Below, piece by piece: positions 23,129 to 36,437 of a stretch of 64,000 nt of DNA. Every line of letters begins with the position of its first letter. The first letter of the stretch is position 1. Made by a program: the position numbers and the translations under genes. The stretch covers positions 25,092,288 to 25,156,287 of the forward strand of contig NC_092676.1 of NCBI RefSeq assembly GCF_964355755.1. Reading direction: 5' to 3'. The DNA comes from Antedon mediterranea (lineage: Eukaryota; Echinodermata; Crinoidea; Comatulida; Antedonidae). The notes beneath the pieces were generated by a model. It searched no databases. It was not told the origin of the DNA and saw only the letters and a program-made list of their open reading frames with translations.

Positions 23129-25056
23129 TTTGTTTGTTGTTTTATTGCATGCTGCTCTGGGGGAGGACTTGTTGATGGTCCGTTTTGGGAACCTCTAACA
23201 ATCTCTAAATTGAAATAAGTATGGAAAGCTACAGAAGAAAAAACCCATTCCCATTGTTATTTGCATAGCCTATAGATTTAAATATTTAAAATATTTTGGG
23301 TTAAATTTCAAATCAAATAACCAATAGCCTTGGTTGTTTTAATAGAAATATTTTGAAATCAATAATCAACAAACATACAAAAAAAAACACAATAAAAGTA
23401 AGGTATACTGTTTAATTTATTCCAATCTGAGAAAAATTAATTTTTACATAATTGTTACTTTGAAATATTGAAATTTAAAGTACACTCTCACCCACAGCAC
23501 ATTCGAAGTATCAAGTGCAAGAGGAACATTTTCTATATTCATAACGGTATTTTCTAAACCAATAAAATATTGATACTATATACATGGGCGGAAACGGATA
23601 AAATATTATAGAACCTGATTGATAAAATACTATCTCCTAAAACTATTGGAATTATTTACATCTTATAAAGAATTTACACAGTATTCACATCACATAGACT
23701 TAAATCAGAGACTTAAATAGCACATAAATAAGTCACTTTTAACATTGTACTAAAGTATAAATTTAAATATTTATCAGCCTCTTCCTCTCTTTTAGGAATG
23801 AATATTGGAGGAATGTTATTATGAAAATTAAGTTTTACAGGTCTATAACTGCATATAAAAGTATACTAGGAAGCATTTTCCTATTTTAATAAATACCATA
23901 TCATATTAATTAAAACTTAATTTAATATTTGGTAGATGGTTCAAGGTTTTAAAGATTCAAAGTCTTTTTAAACGCAAGTAAAGCTCTGTCTATCAAACTA
24001 GTTTGACAAAAAAGGTATGTCCAAATATGGTAGTGATATGCCCAAATATGGTAGAGATATAACATCATCATGTCCATATATGGGCACATCACAATTGTTT
24101 ATCACATAAAGTTTGATAGAGTAAGAAACAATTGTTGTTCATCTGTAGTATAAATAATGACATCACAGTACTGCACCATGTGACTTTATCTTTTTGGTAA
24201 GACATTATGAATTTAAATACAATATTTTTTTAAATATACTTCAAAACTAAATAGCCACTGGACATATTAGGTATCAACTACTTATTAAAATTATATAATA
24301 CAAATATTTACAATTTTCTTTTGGAATGGTCAATGAATTTTAAAGAAATACTTTAAATATTTGGAATGTAATATATTCCGCAAGGTATAATAGAAATGGA
24401 CAAATTTTATTGATTTTTTTTCAGCATAAGAGCACCATAGGAAAAAACTAGTAAAAACAGAAGTTTTTAATTAAACAATTTGGATAAATAATAATTATAA
24501 ATAATGTCTAAATGAACTTCAGCCATTACCCAAACCTAAAATCTATCTAAAATAAATTGAATCTTTTTAGAAATGTTGATAAAAACTTTAAATCTTATAA
24601 ATAGTTATTATTGCTAAACCCTGTATATAAATCTGTGTAATTTGTGTATAATAAGCTTAAACATTTACATTTTAGATGTATCATAATTAATAATGCCAAA
24701 ATTAAATACTGTTTATATACAGTAAAGTAATTTTATAGTATGCAAAGGTGATTTTCATATTAATTCGAACATTAAAAACACTTAAATACAAAAAAGTATT
24801 TTGGTGTTATGTAAAAGTTTTTTTTTTTCAATCATTTTAATTTAACTCAGGAATTAATGCCTTCTTTCAGCAATTGAATTAAAATATGTTTATATACTGT
24901 ACAATATTTTATTATAAGGGGACGGAATTATAATATTGTCGCTCATTAATTAATAGGTAATGCAGCATCTCCTATTTATAATTTCAAATTTAATATTAAA
25001 TTTTGATTAGCATAAGATTAGTTATGTAGCCTTTGACAGGTTCAGAGTATAAGATG
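23129..25056. other. Intergenic: ITFG2 upstream side and 3' side of the SEC14/spectrin gene
   Basis: There is no coding signal. It holds one family A MITE. A TTTATT at 24908-24913 (AATAAA on the minus strand), about 145 nt beyond the stop at 25057, is a candidate polyadenylation signal for the SEC14/spectrin gene. No TATA box was assignable for ITFG2. Confidence 0.4.
23981..24123. mobile_element. MITE family A copy
   Basis: It starts AAGCTCTGTCTATCAAACTA and ends AAAGTTTGATAGAGTAAG, with the core CATGTCCATATATGGGCACA. It is intergenic. Confidence 0.75.
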
Positions 25057-28000
25057 TTATAAGTGACCATTTTGGTGTGTGTAAGACCTATGTCGGACAG
25101 AGCTTGGAACACTGCCCTTTCTAGGCCGATTGACATAGCTATATTGTCGGTTGTAACGCATGCCAAGCCCGCTCTCTACGCTGCTTTTCTCCGTCGTTGC
25201 TATGCTACCCTGTTCCATGCTGTCGAGTGACACCTGATCTAGCATGACGCCCTCATCAGAGAAAGGTATGCTGCGGTTGCGACGCAACATTTGGTGCTGT
25301 AGAAGTCTTTCTTTGTCTTCCAAGTTGTGCAGCTCTTGTTCGATGTGCGTAGCTGGAGTCTTGTACTCACCAGCAGTAAGTTCTTCATCCTTCAACAGCT
25401 GATCAAGAAGTACTTCTTGCTGGAGTATTGTTTCTTCCTCCTGAAAAAAAACATAAAATGCATTGTGAGGTTACTTCAAGCAAAAGCTCTATCTACACTA
25501 TCAAACTGTGCCCAAATATGGTAGTGGTATGACATCATCATGTCCATATATGGCAACATCACAACTTTTACAACGTTTTATCACATCAAGTTTGATAGTC
25601 TAGACAGAGCTATTACAGGTTGATCTTGCCGTAAAATGCAACAAAACATTGACTTGAAAGATATTCAACTTGACGTTAAGATTTACAAAGATAAATGTTC
25701 TTAGTTTTAGACATTTCTTACATTTGAAAAATCACAGTGCAATATTGAATGCACAAATATATCTGGGTCTTGAATCTTTAATTTGAATACATATATAAGA
25801 AACAGAAACATTACGAGAAGATGAACAAAGATAAAGAAAACAAATTTAAGAGATAGAAAGAAATACAAAAACTTACATCCAATGTTAATTCAACGTCATT
25901 TAGTCTGTCCTCGAGATCTTTCTGAATTATCTCTTCATGTTCCATTTTAGCGGCTTCATAGCGTAGACGCTCCTGTATCAACATGTCTTCAGCTGCCAAA
26001 CTGAAAGATTAGGGTAATTTATTTAACTACTATATACTGTAGTATCAAGGAAAAAGATCCTATGCATCTTTTTAATTAGAATTGAAACAAGGCAATCTAA
26101 CAACAGGACACATTGCCAAGTTAGAAACCCATAACAGTCCTTTTGATCTTATGTCTGGCTGCGACAAATACCAATAGTACTGTGTACTATGTACATATTT
26201 CTGTTATGGGATTTGGAACCGATAAACCCTTTGATCTCAGGAGCTTGCATTCTGTTGCTAGATTGCCTTGGTTGAACACATTTACCACCCATCATTTCTA
26301 CAGCCTTCTGGTACTGTTTTATATCTATCTACTTTCCTGTCATTCCATTTATTAATAATGTTAATGATGTTATTTTACTCACCTTTGTTGTTTAGCTTGT
26401 TGGAGAAATGCTAACAAGTCTTCATTATCTTCATCGTCACTGAAGCCATTTAGTTTGTAATGATTTTTCACTTTGTAATCCTGTAATGGTGGTGACATGT
26501 GCAACTTGTGCTTCTGGGGCAACTTTCCATTTTGATGATTTTTTAAACCATCATTTATCTGAAACAAAACATCTGGTGAGATCGTGACATCTGCTGGATC
26601 TCCTGCTGGCAGGTTTGGTAGTTTCCTTTCCAAACGCTTCTCTTTCTCCTTAGATTTCTCTGCCAGACTATCTATTAAAACTCTCTGCGATTCCCGCTCT
26701 TCCATTAATTTGTCCTGTAAAAGTAACTCTTGCAATGATATTCTTTCTCTTTCAACTTCGAAATCTGCCAACTCATTTTCAGTTAAAGTCCTACCATCTT
26801 TTGGAACTAGGTCTGATAAGTGTCCCGTCTTCTCGTTCATCAGTGAAGATGGAAGACTATTCTGACGACGTAGTGTACGATTTTCTTGAGGCGTCAACTT
26901 TGTTGGGCTCTCACGATCTCGAATTGGAAGACTAGAATTTAAGAATGCTATCGATCTATCAGGTTCAAAGTTACTCTCACCAGTGTCTGTCAAGAATGGT
27001 ATCATAGGTATCGTAAGTCCAAGTGTGCCACGTAATGGTGAGCTACCACCACTACCTCTGCCATCAGTCAAATGGTTTTGAATGCCTGAAGGACTTTGTC
27101 CAGACTGGTAGTGAACAGGACTCAAGTCCTCTGTTTTTGTCCCAGAGGCATTTAATTCTGACAATTTTGAAATATTCTGTAAAACATCACTGTACGTGAG
27201 ATTTGAATCGCTGTTAAATCGACCAATACCAGAGTCAGAGGCACTCGGTGGATTTGGCGGTGTAATTTGTTTTATCTCGGCAGCAGTCAGTGATTCAGAG
27301 TTTATACCGGATTGTTTAAAAGGAGTGTGGTGACTGGATGTGTACTCAGGAGGGGATCGATAAATTAGTGCATTTTGGCTATAATATGCAGAATTTCGGA
27401 CTGGCCCATTATCAAAACCCATGTGGTGATGTCCAAGGTAATCAACTTGAGGATCAAAAATCACTCTACCAGTTTTTCCTGGTCGGTCGATTGACATATC
27501 TGCTCTAAGTGGGGCAGGATTGGCCATTAGTTCAGGTTGATTCAACACAGGCATACTTTTTGCAAACGATTTATATAGTGTTGGTTCACTCTCGTAGCCT
27601 AATGCGTCATAACCAGACGGCCATTGGCCAGAATTAATTGAGTGAACCCAAGACTTAGCATATGCATTACGTGGCAAACGTGAAGGAAGGACTCCTTCTA
27701 AATTGGCCATAACATCATCATCGTCATCAGATTCTCCATAAATGCCATATGTCTCATCAACAATCTTCTGCTCGGTAGAACCTTTAAGCTTTCGTGTTTG
27801 CTGCATTTGTGAATCTTTTGGCGAATTGATGTACTGAAGAGAGAGACTAGTTGGTCGAGGCGCCTGACGTAAGGCTCTCAGAAAAGGTGAATCTTCATCA
27901 GCTAAAACATGACTTGTATCTCTGACATCAACTGTGGAGCTACTGTAATAAGGACGTTGACTAACTGGAGGTTTACGATACACACCTCCGCTTGCCAACA

Positions 28001-31000
28001 AGTCTGAATGCGCAATTGATGCTGGTGTTCTCTTTGGTTTCTTAGGACGAACACTCTGCCCTTCAAATTTGGGCAATCCATTAGTATCGCCATTAGCTGT
28101 AGTTGTTTGATTAGCAGATTTACTCTTTGTTCTCCTTCTGTCTAAGCTACCATAAGACAATTTCTCTTGTTGTAGACCAGGGTTGTGGAGACTGTTACTA
28201 TTGTTACGATTATGTCTTCTGAAGCTGCCATCTGGTGTATCGCTAAGATGTGGATGAAGTGAAACATGACTGGAACTCTTGCTAGAGAATTCTTTTGCTT
28301 CTTCTCTTTTCAGATGATTCTCTTGCCATTGCAAAGCATCAAGTATGTCTTTGGATGACGGAACATGCTTGATATCAAGAATCTTTTTCAAGGTAGAGCA
28401 CCTGAAATGGGAGAATAATAAGATATTATAACTACAATACAAAATTCTATCTTTGTTTGTTATTACAGTAAAAATATGCTAACCAGATGTGTTGAATTAC
28501 AGATTAATTTGCAGACAAACTAACCTGTGGCTAAGTAAGCGAGCCTGTCGTCTCAGTTTACCATGCATGATGACATCACTGGTTGCCTTCAGCTCTTTCA
28601 GATCATCCTGCAATGGTGCTGGATACTGCTTCAGGAATCTCTTTACATCTTCCTGCCATTCATGGATAGCAATTTCGCTTCTGTTCCTACGCTCTTTTGA
28701 CTTAAGCTCATTAAAAACATCTGGAAGGTCAGGAGGCAAGAACTGAAGTGTTTTCCAGTACCATTTAGAAACCTTAGAAATATAAAGTAACATTTTCTTT
28801 TGTTAAATCTTCATGTTCTTTTTTAGATTTCTAATTTTAACAATGGGTTGTTTTAAATCTCACGTAGGGATATGCTTTGACATGTAACATCTAGCTAATA
28901 CGGTTTAGTTGCCTGAATCGATTCTTTTAAAGGAATTACAGGTATGATAATAGTCTGTAAATTAAAAAAATATACCTGTTTATGAAGATGGTAGAATCGA
29001 TGAACTCTTTCCAACATAGTTTTCTTCTCCATTATAAGGTCTTTAAATTCTTGGTTTTGTTTCTGCAGCATTTTAACTGTTTCTTTGATTGTGTCCATAT
29101 TACTGTTATTATTGATCAGCATTACATCAGCTTGCTGAAACAAGCCATCGACTCTAGCTAACTGGCTCTGAAATTCATTGAAATATTGTAATGTTTTAAA
29201 TCCTCCCAAGAGTAGCATTATAACTGAGATTGGGATTTTCTATTTTTATTAAAAGAAAATTGAATAAATAAATCAAATGCTCTTTCTTTTTTCTTCTACT
29301 ACAATAATTATCTACCTTAGCCACTGACAAACAACTGGTTTCAAAATGGCTGCAGAGTAGTTCTGCCCTGCCCGCACTGCTGGCAATCTCGCTGTGCTTC
29401 TTCAGTTCATGTAGGCCTGGTCCTTGTAACCAATCAGAAACCTGAAAAGAGTGGTCTGTTGTCAGTACACTGTTTTATGTTCTACAGTCAACAGTAAGTT
29501 GTGTTCTTTGTATTTCCTGTCTGTATTTATCTATATTATATTTACAAAACAATACATTTAAAAAATGCTGTTGCTCTCTTCTTATAGAGAAAAGGCCAAT
29601 GTCAGTTTATCCAGGTAAGCTAGGCACGAAATAGATGAAAGAATACCTCTTTTACATCCATTTGAAATTGGGTCAACTCCTCCGCATCTAGTATCCTTTT
29701 CTCTCCTTCCCTCCAAAGTTTATCGATGTGACGCAATGCCTCTTGCAAGTTTCTGTAGCAAGCCTCAATTGTCTTCTTTGACTGGACGTAGATGGGTTTG
29801 TGAGCCATGACATTGAATAAACGGTCATCTTCAGGATGCTCTAACCGTTGAATCAAATCTTCACAGTGATTTAATACATGGTCTATGCCAATATCCCTAC
29901 AAGACATTAATGAATAAACAAATATTACTCCAGAATCAGTGCTGTAGTCACGAGAAATATAGTGGTAAGGTTGTGGCAAGAAAAGGGAACAATCTGTGAT
30001 TGATTTGAGTGCTACCTCTAGTACTGTACCTACAAACAGTATCACTAGCGTACTTACTCTCGTATGTCTCTATACTCGTCCAACATAGCTTGCCTGGTCT
30101 GTGTTAACTGAGTGCTTTGAGTACCAATGTTGTATTTCTTAAGTTCCTCCATTCGCTCAAACCCAATTGGAAGCCTCGGTTGCAAAGATTGGAACTTCTC
30201 AAAGAAAGGCTCCACAGTCTGAAAAAAACAAAATTGAAGTAACAATAAGACCTAGAGTAGAGACATAGTGTAGACAGTGCTTTAGATTTAACTAAGCCCA
30301 AAATACCCTTTGTCCCTAGGTCTACTTACACTTCTGAACCTTAGCCAGGCTATATGGCTGTACTGTAAATATCCACCTAGATCTTCTGTCAACTGACTAC
30401 GATCAATATGGTTGTGCAGTTCAACTTCATCTTCCACCACAGTACTCTATAAAATTTAGGGAGTTATACATTAAAAATACATTTCACTAAAACAAAAATG
30501 AATGACAACTTTCTTTGAATTCTTTGGTTAGACTAAAGCTCTGTCTACACTATCAAACTTAAAAAAAAAGTGTTAAGTGCCCAAATATAGAAGTGATATA
30601 CCCAAATATGGTAGTGATATGACATAATCATGCCTATATATGGGCACATCACATTTTATTTGTCACATGAAGTTTGATAGTGTAGACAGAGCTTAGCAGC
30701 ATTGTAATATCTGCTGGATCAAATTATCTGTGTATAAGTGAAGTCAGTAACGTTAGAAACAAAATCTGTTTGTTATGTCTTTGGTTACCTGAAAGAGTGG
30801 TGTTACCAAGTGCTTATTCTTCTTTTTCTTGCTATGTCGTAATGCTAGGATTGTCAGCAGATCTTTAGCTAGCTGCTTAGCGTGAGGCTGGATGGCGTAC
30901 ATCATGCCAACAGATCCTTCATATTCAGCCTATCAAACAAAAATCATTTTTTAATAGAATAAAATTATGATTGATTTAATAGAAAAAAAAATCATACATG

Positions 31001-32407
31001 ATAAAGAGTATACAGTGGTTTAACGCAATGGGAAAAGACCTTGGTTTAGCACTAGCCGACACAGGGTAATTGCATTGGGCTGCTTATGCTCTGGGGCCCT
31101 GAGCACTCATTGCTGTTACACTAGTGAGAGTACATCAGTGGCAGTTTATAAAAAACTACAATACTTTCTCACAGTGTACTCAAGAATACATTTATAGTAT
31201 TGTTGGAAATGAAATGTTATACCTGTAAACTATTGAGGGCACTTTTCATAATAGAGATTAGTTCGTAAGTCCCTCTTCTCATGTCTATCACAAACGCAAA
31301 TCCATTCTTTTGGCATTGTGAACTGTAAAAATAAGTAAATCATAAAATTAGTTTCTTTTTTCAATTAAAACAGTAGACTTCAACCACAAACTACCATAAC
31401 CAAACTACCGTTACCATAATGAAATCAATACTTTAAGCTCCGTCTACAATATCAAACTACAGTAGTTGGACAAAAAAAAGTGTGATGTGCCCAAATATGG
31501 TACAGTAGGGACATTCTCAAATATGGTAGAGGATATAGGCACATTACATTTTTTTGTCACACACAGAAAGTTTAATACTGTGTGTAGACAGAGCTTTTAA
31601 CTGTACCTGTGTAAGCTGATGAAATATGTGAGAATATGATCAACTCCACTTGCTTTTACACGTCTCTCTAGCACCTCATGATTCTTGGCCGGAAATGATA
31701 TGATTGGTCGCCCTTGTTGATCGTGACCTCCCGACAGAACAGCGACCTCTGTCTCCATCAAGTCATCGCTGGGCATGGTTGCCACTTGGCCTAATCTGGC
31801 CAAGTCCTCATCTATAATAAAACAATCAATTTTTTGACTTGTGAATGAGATTTTTATATACACTGTAGGTAGTATTTTGATATTTTTACTATTTGTTGTA
31901 CTAATGTTCATTTTTAAAGACAGATACTGTAAATTTATAGGTTTGCTACAGACCACAGTATATTTTAAAAATAAATATGTATAATAATAGTGTAAAAACA
32001 TTTCAATATGAAAAAGTAGACTGTACAGGTTTTCAATACTGTATTTAAAAAAAACTTTAACAATCCAAAAATGTGTATAGATTCATTGGTTAAAGTAGGT
32101 GGGTTGCAAAAACAAGACAATAACATTTCTTACAGTACTGTATGTACATTTTTGAACAGGTTGGGAAATTGATGTGATGTTGAAATTAAAATTTTTAAAA
32201 AAGCGGGTGAAATAAAAAGGTTTTTCAGCATACATACACCTCCACCAGCACAACTACACTGTACTGCGACCAAAATAAAAACAAAATTTAAAAGCCCAAG
32301 ATACCAAAAAGAGGAAAAAACTAAGCTGTTAATAAACCACTGGTGAAATGAATACCTTGGTGACTTGTAGTGGACGCATGAAAGCGTACATTCTTCTTAC
32401 GTTTCAT
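25057..32407 (-). CDS. SEC14 (CRAL-TRIO) and spectrin-repeat scaffold protein with long disordered tail
   Basis: Thirteen coding exons: 32407-32356, 31811-31607, 31322-31223, 30929-30789, 30446-30330, 30218-30058, 29896-29647, 29441-29316, 29167-28976, 28772-28525, 28401-26383, 26000-25877, 25440-25057. They join in frame to 4119 nt, 1372 residues. Residues ~40-205 form a SEC14 domain of the Trio/MCF2/SESTD1 kind (LSGGHDQQGRPIISFPA; FAFVIDMRRGTYELI; DRSQLTEDLGGYLQYSHIAW). Residues ~206-530 are helical and spectrin-like (AEELTQFQMDVKEVSDWL; LKKYNIG..). One 2-kb exon gives a Ser/Pro-rich disordered part (~531-1203) with a charged coil near 1075-1125 and EEES/DDDDD-type acidic runs. Two exons add a coiled coil and a basic, Ser-rich end. 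No DH-PH (RhoGEF), SH3 or kinase domain follows, unlike Trio, Kalirin or MCF2L. SESTD1 has a similar front but lacks the long tail. The orthologue is not recognised; a lipid- or membrane-linked scaffold is an inference. Confidence 0.85.
25484..25611. mobile_element. MITE family A copy
   Basis: It starts AAGCTCTATCTACACTATCA and ends AGTTTGATAGTCTAGACAGA-GCT. It lies in the intron just upstream of the last exon of the SEC14/spectrin gene. Confidence 0.8.
30536..30694. mobile_element. MITE family A, near-complete copy
   Basis: It has intact ends AAGCTCTGTCTACACTATCA and TGATAGTGTAGACAGAGCTT and the palindromic core CCCAAATATGGTAGTGATAT / CCTATATATGGGCACATCAC. It is intronic in the SEC14/spectrin gene. 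Confidence 0.85.
31435..31596. mobile_element. MITE family A copy
   Basis: It starts AAGCTCCGTCTACAATATCA and ends TGTGTAGACAGAGCTT. It stops 11 bp from the splice donor of the SEC14/spectrin exon ending at 31607, so it is as close to an exon as any copy here. Confidence 0.8.
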
Positions 32408-32769
32408 GTTACAAATGTCTGTGATTGATAATCTAAAGGATTTAATTATTCAATAGTGTCAACTGTACAAGGACAATTATTCATTCTAGGTTTATCAGCA
32501 GATCGGGGCCGCCTAAGTTTTTGAAAGAAAATACAATGCAACATATAAGATGTTACAGTCCACTGTAAGTCAAGTTATGCACTTATTTTAGGCCCTGTTC
32601 CCTGCCCCCACCCCCACCAAACCTATTTCAAAATCCTGGATACATCACTGATGTTTACTGTACTGTATGTGTACAACTATATATACAGTAAATAATTGTG
32701 TGGCATGTATTGTACACTCATTTTGACCAATTCTACAGTAAATAGAATATTTCATAAAAAATAATTGCA

Positions 32770-33281
32770 TGTACTGTACAGTACTGCAGTATACGAGGGA
32801 AGAGTGAACTGTACAGTACTGCAGTATACGAGGGAAGAGTGAACTGTACAGTACTGCAGTATACGAGGGAAGAGTGAACTGTACAGTACTGCAGTATACG
32901 AGGGAAGAGTGAACTGTACAGTACTGCAGTATACGAGGGAAGAGTGAACTGTACAGTACTGCAGTATACGAGGGAAGAGTGAACTGTACAGTACTGCAGT
33001 ATACGAGGGAAGAGTGAACTGTACAGTACTGCAGTATGCGAGGGAAGAGTGAACTGTACAGTACTGCAGTATACGAGGGAAGAGTGAACTGTACAGTACT
33101 GCAGTATATGAGGGAAGAGTGAACTGTACAGTATTGCAGTATATGAGGGAAGAGTGAACTGTACAGTACTGCAGTATATGAGGGAAGAGTGAACTGTACA
33201 GTACTGCAGTATATGAGGGAAGAGTGAACTGTACAGTACTGCAGTATACGAGGGAAGAGTGAACTGTACAGTACTGTATAT
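32770..33281. repeat. 35-bp minisatellite, about 14 copies
   Basis: The unit GAACTGTACAGTACTGCAGT-ATACGAGGGAAGAGT is repeated with few changes (ATACG/ATATG). Each unit contains the palindrome GTACAGTAC/ACTGTACAGT. Because 35 is not a multiple of three, all three frames cycle and give a spurious 203-codon frame. It lies ~360 bp upstream of the SEC14/spectrin start codon, where the promoter or a 5' UTR intron would be. Confidence 0.95.
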
Positions 33282-33864
33282 TGTATGGGGATAAAAGATT
33301 TTATTTTTGGGAAATAATTTTATCAAATCTATGTTACTGTACACTACAATACAAACTAAACAAACATTTATTTTACATCATCACTGAGTACTGTAGGCCG
33401 CTATCTGTATATCTGTTTAAACAATAAATGTACGATACCGCTGTCATCAATTCAGTTGACATTGGATTTGTGTAATTTGAATATTGACGTTTTTAATTAG
33501 ACACACCTAAACATCTGTTGCAAAAATCAAATACTATTTTGTTTTATAGTGTCATCAGCCTCAACATTGTGAGGTAAACAATTAATGCAATATGAATAAT
33601 CCTATATCAAATTGTGATCCGTTCATGCGGAAAAGATTTTTTATCGATGAGAAAATTCTGTTGATAGGATTTTAGTATGGAATCTTTGCTATAGTATAGT
33701 AGTTCCACATGTACAAATATTTGGTACAGTTTTCTTTAATTTTGAATTATTAAGATGTATTGAAAAAAAAAAACATGAAGATTAATTAAATCAGACTTTG
33801 AATAGGTTATTTTGTATTTTAAATATTAAAAATTAATCCGTTCCGTAAAAAAAACTATAATTTA

Positions 33865-34075
33865 ATAATATGAAAATAAAAAAATGACAAAATAAATGGT
33901 CAAATTCAATCAAAAACCCATTGGTTGGCAGCCAATTTGACTGTTTTTTTCTGGTAAATAAATTGTTTTTTGATTACATTTTTTTTCAAAGGGGATAACT
34001 ATTTGGCGACATTAAAATGGCATATTCAACAACAACAAAATGTTATAGCGGGGAAAAAAAAGTAATCAGTATAGA
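33865..34075. mobile_element. Fragment of TTAA-type element (family B)
   Basis: It contains AAAAATGACAAAATAAATGG, CCCATTGGTTGGCAGCCAAT and GGCGACATTAAAATGGCATA, as in the other fragments of this subfamily. The ends are lost. Confidence 0.5.
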
Positions 34076-35433
34076 AAATAACCATGTGTTTAAAAAAAAG
34101 TTAACTTTATTGTTGTACTGCAAACAAACATGACTTTTTTAATATAGGTATTTATCCACTACACAAACTTTAAAGATACAAATTTCTTTTTTAATTTAAT
34201 AATTAATATTTTAATGGCAACAATTGGTTCAACAAAATTAATATCAGACCCGTTTATTATTATTTATTTACTTGATTAAACCATATTTAAGAAAAACTGA
34301 ATTAAACCAATATTATTCTTTTTTTTTTTACTTGATTATTGTCTTTGAGAAAACATAAATTTTGCCAAAAGTAAAAAAAATAATTTTATTTAGTGAGTTT
34401 TATGTTTTAAAGGACAATATTTTCATTAATATACTGTATATTAATACAAAGATGTGATTTGACAATTAAAAAAATTTAATTTAAGACATTTTAAATTCGG
34501 AATATTTTATAGATTTTAAAATGTATTAATTTTCCATTTCCTTGTACAGTATATTAGTCTGTAAAATACAAAAAAAATCTATCTAATTTAAATTCCTGAC
34601 TAAAGCGGGAAAGCGTATCTAATAAATTGTTCTTATAATATGAATGATTTAGATTAGATGAGATGATCTCGGTCATTGTAAAGCTCTTTGATCCTTGTAA
34701 AGGCGCTATATAAATTGAAATGTAATGTAATTATGTTGAACAGTTGTATATTTAAATTTTAACATAATTCAATTTAATAATATTGCCTATTATTAAACTA
34801 TTTATACTGTATGTATGTAAATATTATTAATACCATTATTAAGGACGATAGTGACCGACTATTTATACTTTATAGAGTAAAAATATGGCTCTATTTTTCT
34901 TTTTAATACAACTACAATAGATATTAATTGCATAACAATGTTCATAAAACAGCTAGGCCCTTTTGGCATAGGCGCTCTATTCTTGTCTGCTGTTATTAAG
35001 TACGTACGCACTCAACGTCTGCCCTACCACTAAGTAGGCCTCGGTCGTCTAACTAAGTGGATAGTAAGCATCCCCAAGTTTTTCGACACAAAAGAAACGT
35101 ATTACACTACCCTACATATCAACGTATCTTCTAATTATATGTTAATTAAACTTGTATATAACGCTTACCGTAATAGTGTTGTGTATTTTCCATTAACCTA
35201 TATTTTAAACATCATCCTGTTCAACAGGTTTTTCGTCGTTTTTGCTTTCATGGTAGCGGTAAACAAATTTTAACGACCGCAAATTCTAATGTATTCGTTG
35301 AGGGCGCAAGTAATAAATTTAGTCATAGTCTAAAATTATACCAATACTGACGTAAAAGTAAGTGACGCCCAAAAATTGAAATGTCTTCATGAGGGGCAAG
35401 TCTTATATAATATACTTTGGTCTTACTTGTAAT

Positions 35434-35990
35434 TTAAAGATGTATTGTCCCTTTGTCGAATTCCAAAAAAAAAAATAAAAATTAGAAGATTTCGAAAAAA
35501 AGTGGGTCATTTTGAAGTATCATAATAGTACTAACTTTCCCCAAAAATTAGTCGAAAAAAAAATTATTTAACTGAAATACAGACGTTTTTTAGTTTAAAA
35601 AAAAACTGTGACTTCCAGTCAAAGTTTTCGATCAAAACATATCTCATAATGCAACGCGCTTGTTTGGCTACTATGTATGCAAAATCATAAAACTTCCTCG
35701 CGATCTGTGTGAAAACACCTTCTCAACCGTGACGAGTTGTAAACGATCCTAATTATAGGATCATGCATAATGCATACTCTTGGTTTGAAATCTTTGTTTA
35801 CTTTCGCTTGTGACGATTTTCCAGACAAAATGTAATCAAACTAATTTACCTGTTAATTACGTAAAATTGATGTTTTTGGCACAAATTTCTGACTTAAAGT
35901 GAATAACTTTAATATTACTTTGATATGGCCAATTTAAATTTCTAATATTTTGACTTTCATTTTTTTGTGTTTCAAGGGACAATACATCTT
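35434..35990. mobile_element. TTAA-type MITE (family B), full length
   Basis: It begins TTAAAGATGTATTGTCCC and ends GGGACAATACATCT, with the internal text TCTCATAATGCAACGCGCTT and GTGTGAAAACACCTTCTCAA shared with the copies at 39709 and 56780. No protein is encoded. TTAA at the termini suggests piggyBac-type mobilisation. Confidence 0.8.
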
Positions 35991-36437
35991 GATAACATTG
36001 CAATACGCTCAGGAGTCAGGTTTTTTTTTTTGCCTCCCAACATTACAACGTCCGTTCGTGTCCTGGACAATTTTATATAAAAATAAGTAATGTTACTCGT
36101 TCCCTGGTTTTAGTAGCTTATAAAGTTCAGGAATTCTATTTTATTATTCTTTTTATTTTACTATTTTTATTTAGACACTCGCTTATTATATTAATGCTTA
36201 TATGTTTTATTACAGTCTTAATCGTGTGCTTAAACTCTAAACGCGTTTCCGGGTAGTAAGGTATCACGCGCGTTATTGTCGCGCGGCGCTTCGTCACGCG
36301 TACTAAGCGTGGGGGGCGTAGATGATGATTCTTCTTAGAATTGTTTTGCATTCTTCATCTTTGGCTTGAAATCAAAACAGTCTTTTTAAAATCGCCTTCT
36401 ATCTAGGCTAGTAGGCTATAAAAACAATTCGTATAGG

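Larger units (their letters stand above)
33282..36437. other. Intergenic between two divergent genes
   Basis: No coding signal is seen. It holds a family B fragment (33865-34075), a SINE-type tail (34670-34725: TCCTTGTAAAGGCGCTATAT-AAAT) and one complete family B element (35434-35990). The flanking genes point away from each other, so both promoters lie here. Confidence 0.5.

Noticed and set aside
26379-30045. Search for a DH-PH (RhoGEF) domain in the SEC14/spectrin gene
   Set aside because: All exons from 32407 to the stop at 25057 were joined in frame and none shows DH or PH motifs. The Trio/Kalirin orthology is therefore not claimed.
32733-33344. 203-codon minus-strand frame (YTAVLYSSLFPHILQYCTVH type)
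   Set aside because: It is the 35-bp minisatellite read in all three frames. It has no start context, signal or homology.
36410-36425. TATA box (CTATAAAAAC) for the small secreted gene
   Set aside because: It lies only ~15-20 bp upstream of the chosen start codon. A TSS 25-30 bp downstream would fall at or after the ATG, so it cannot serve this start in the usual way.
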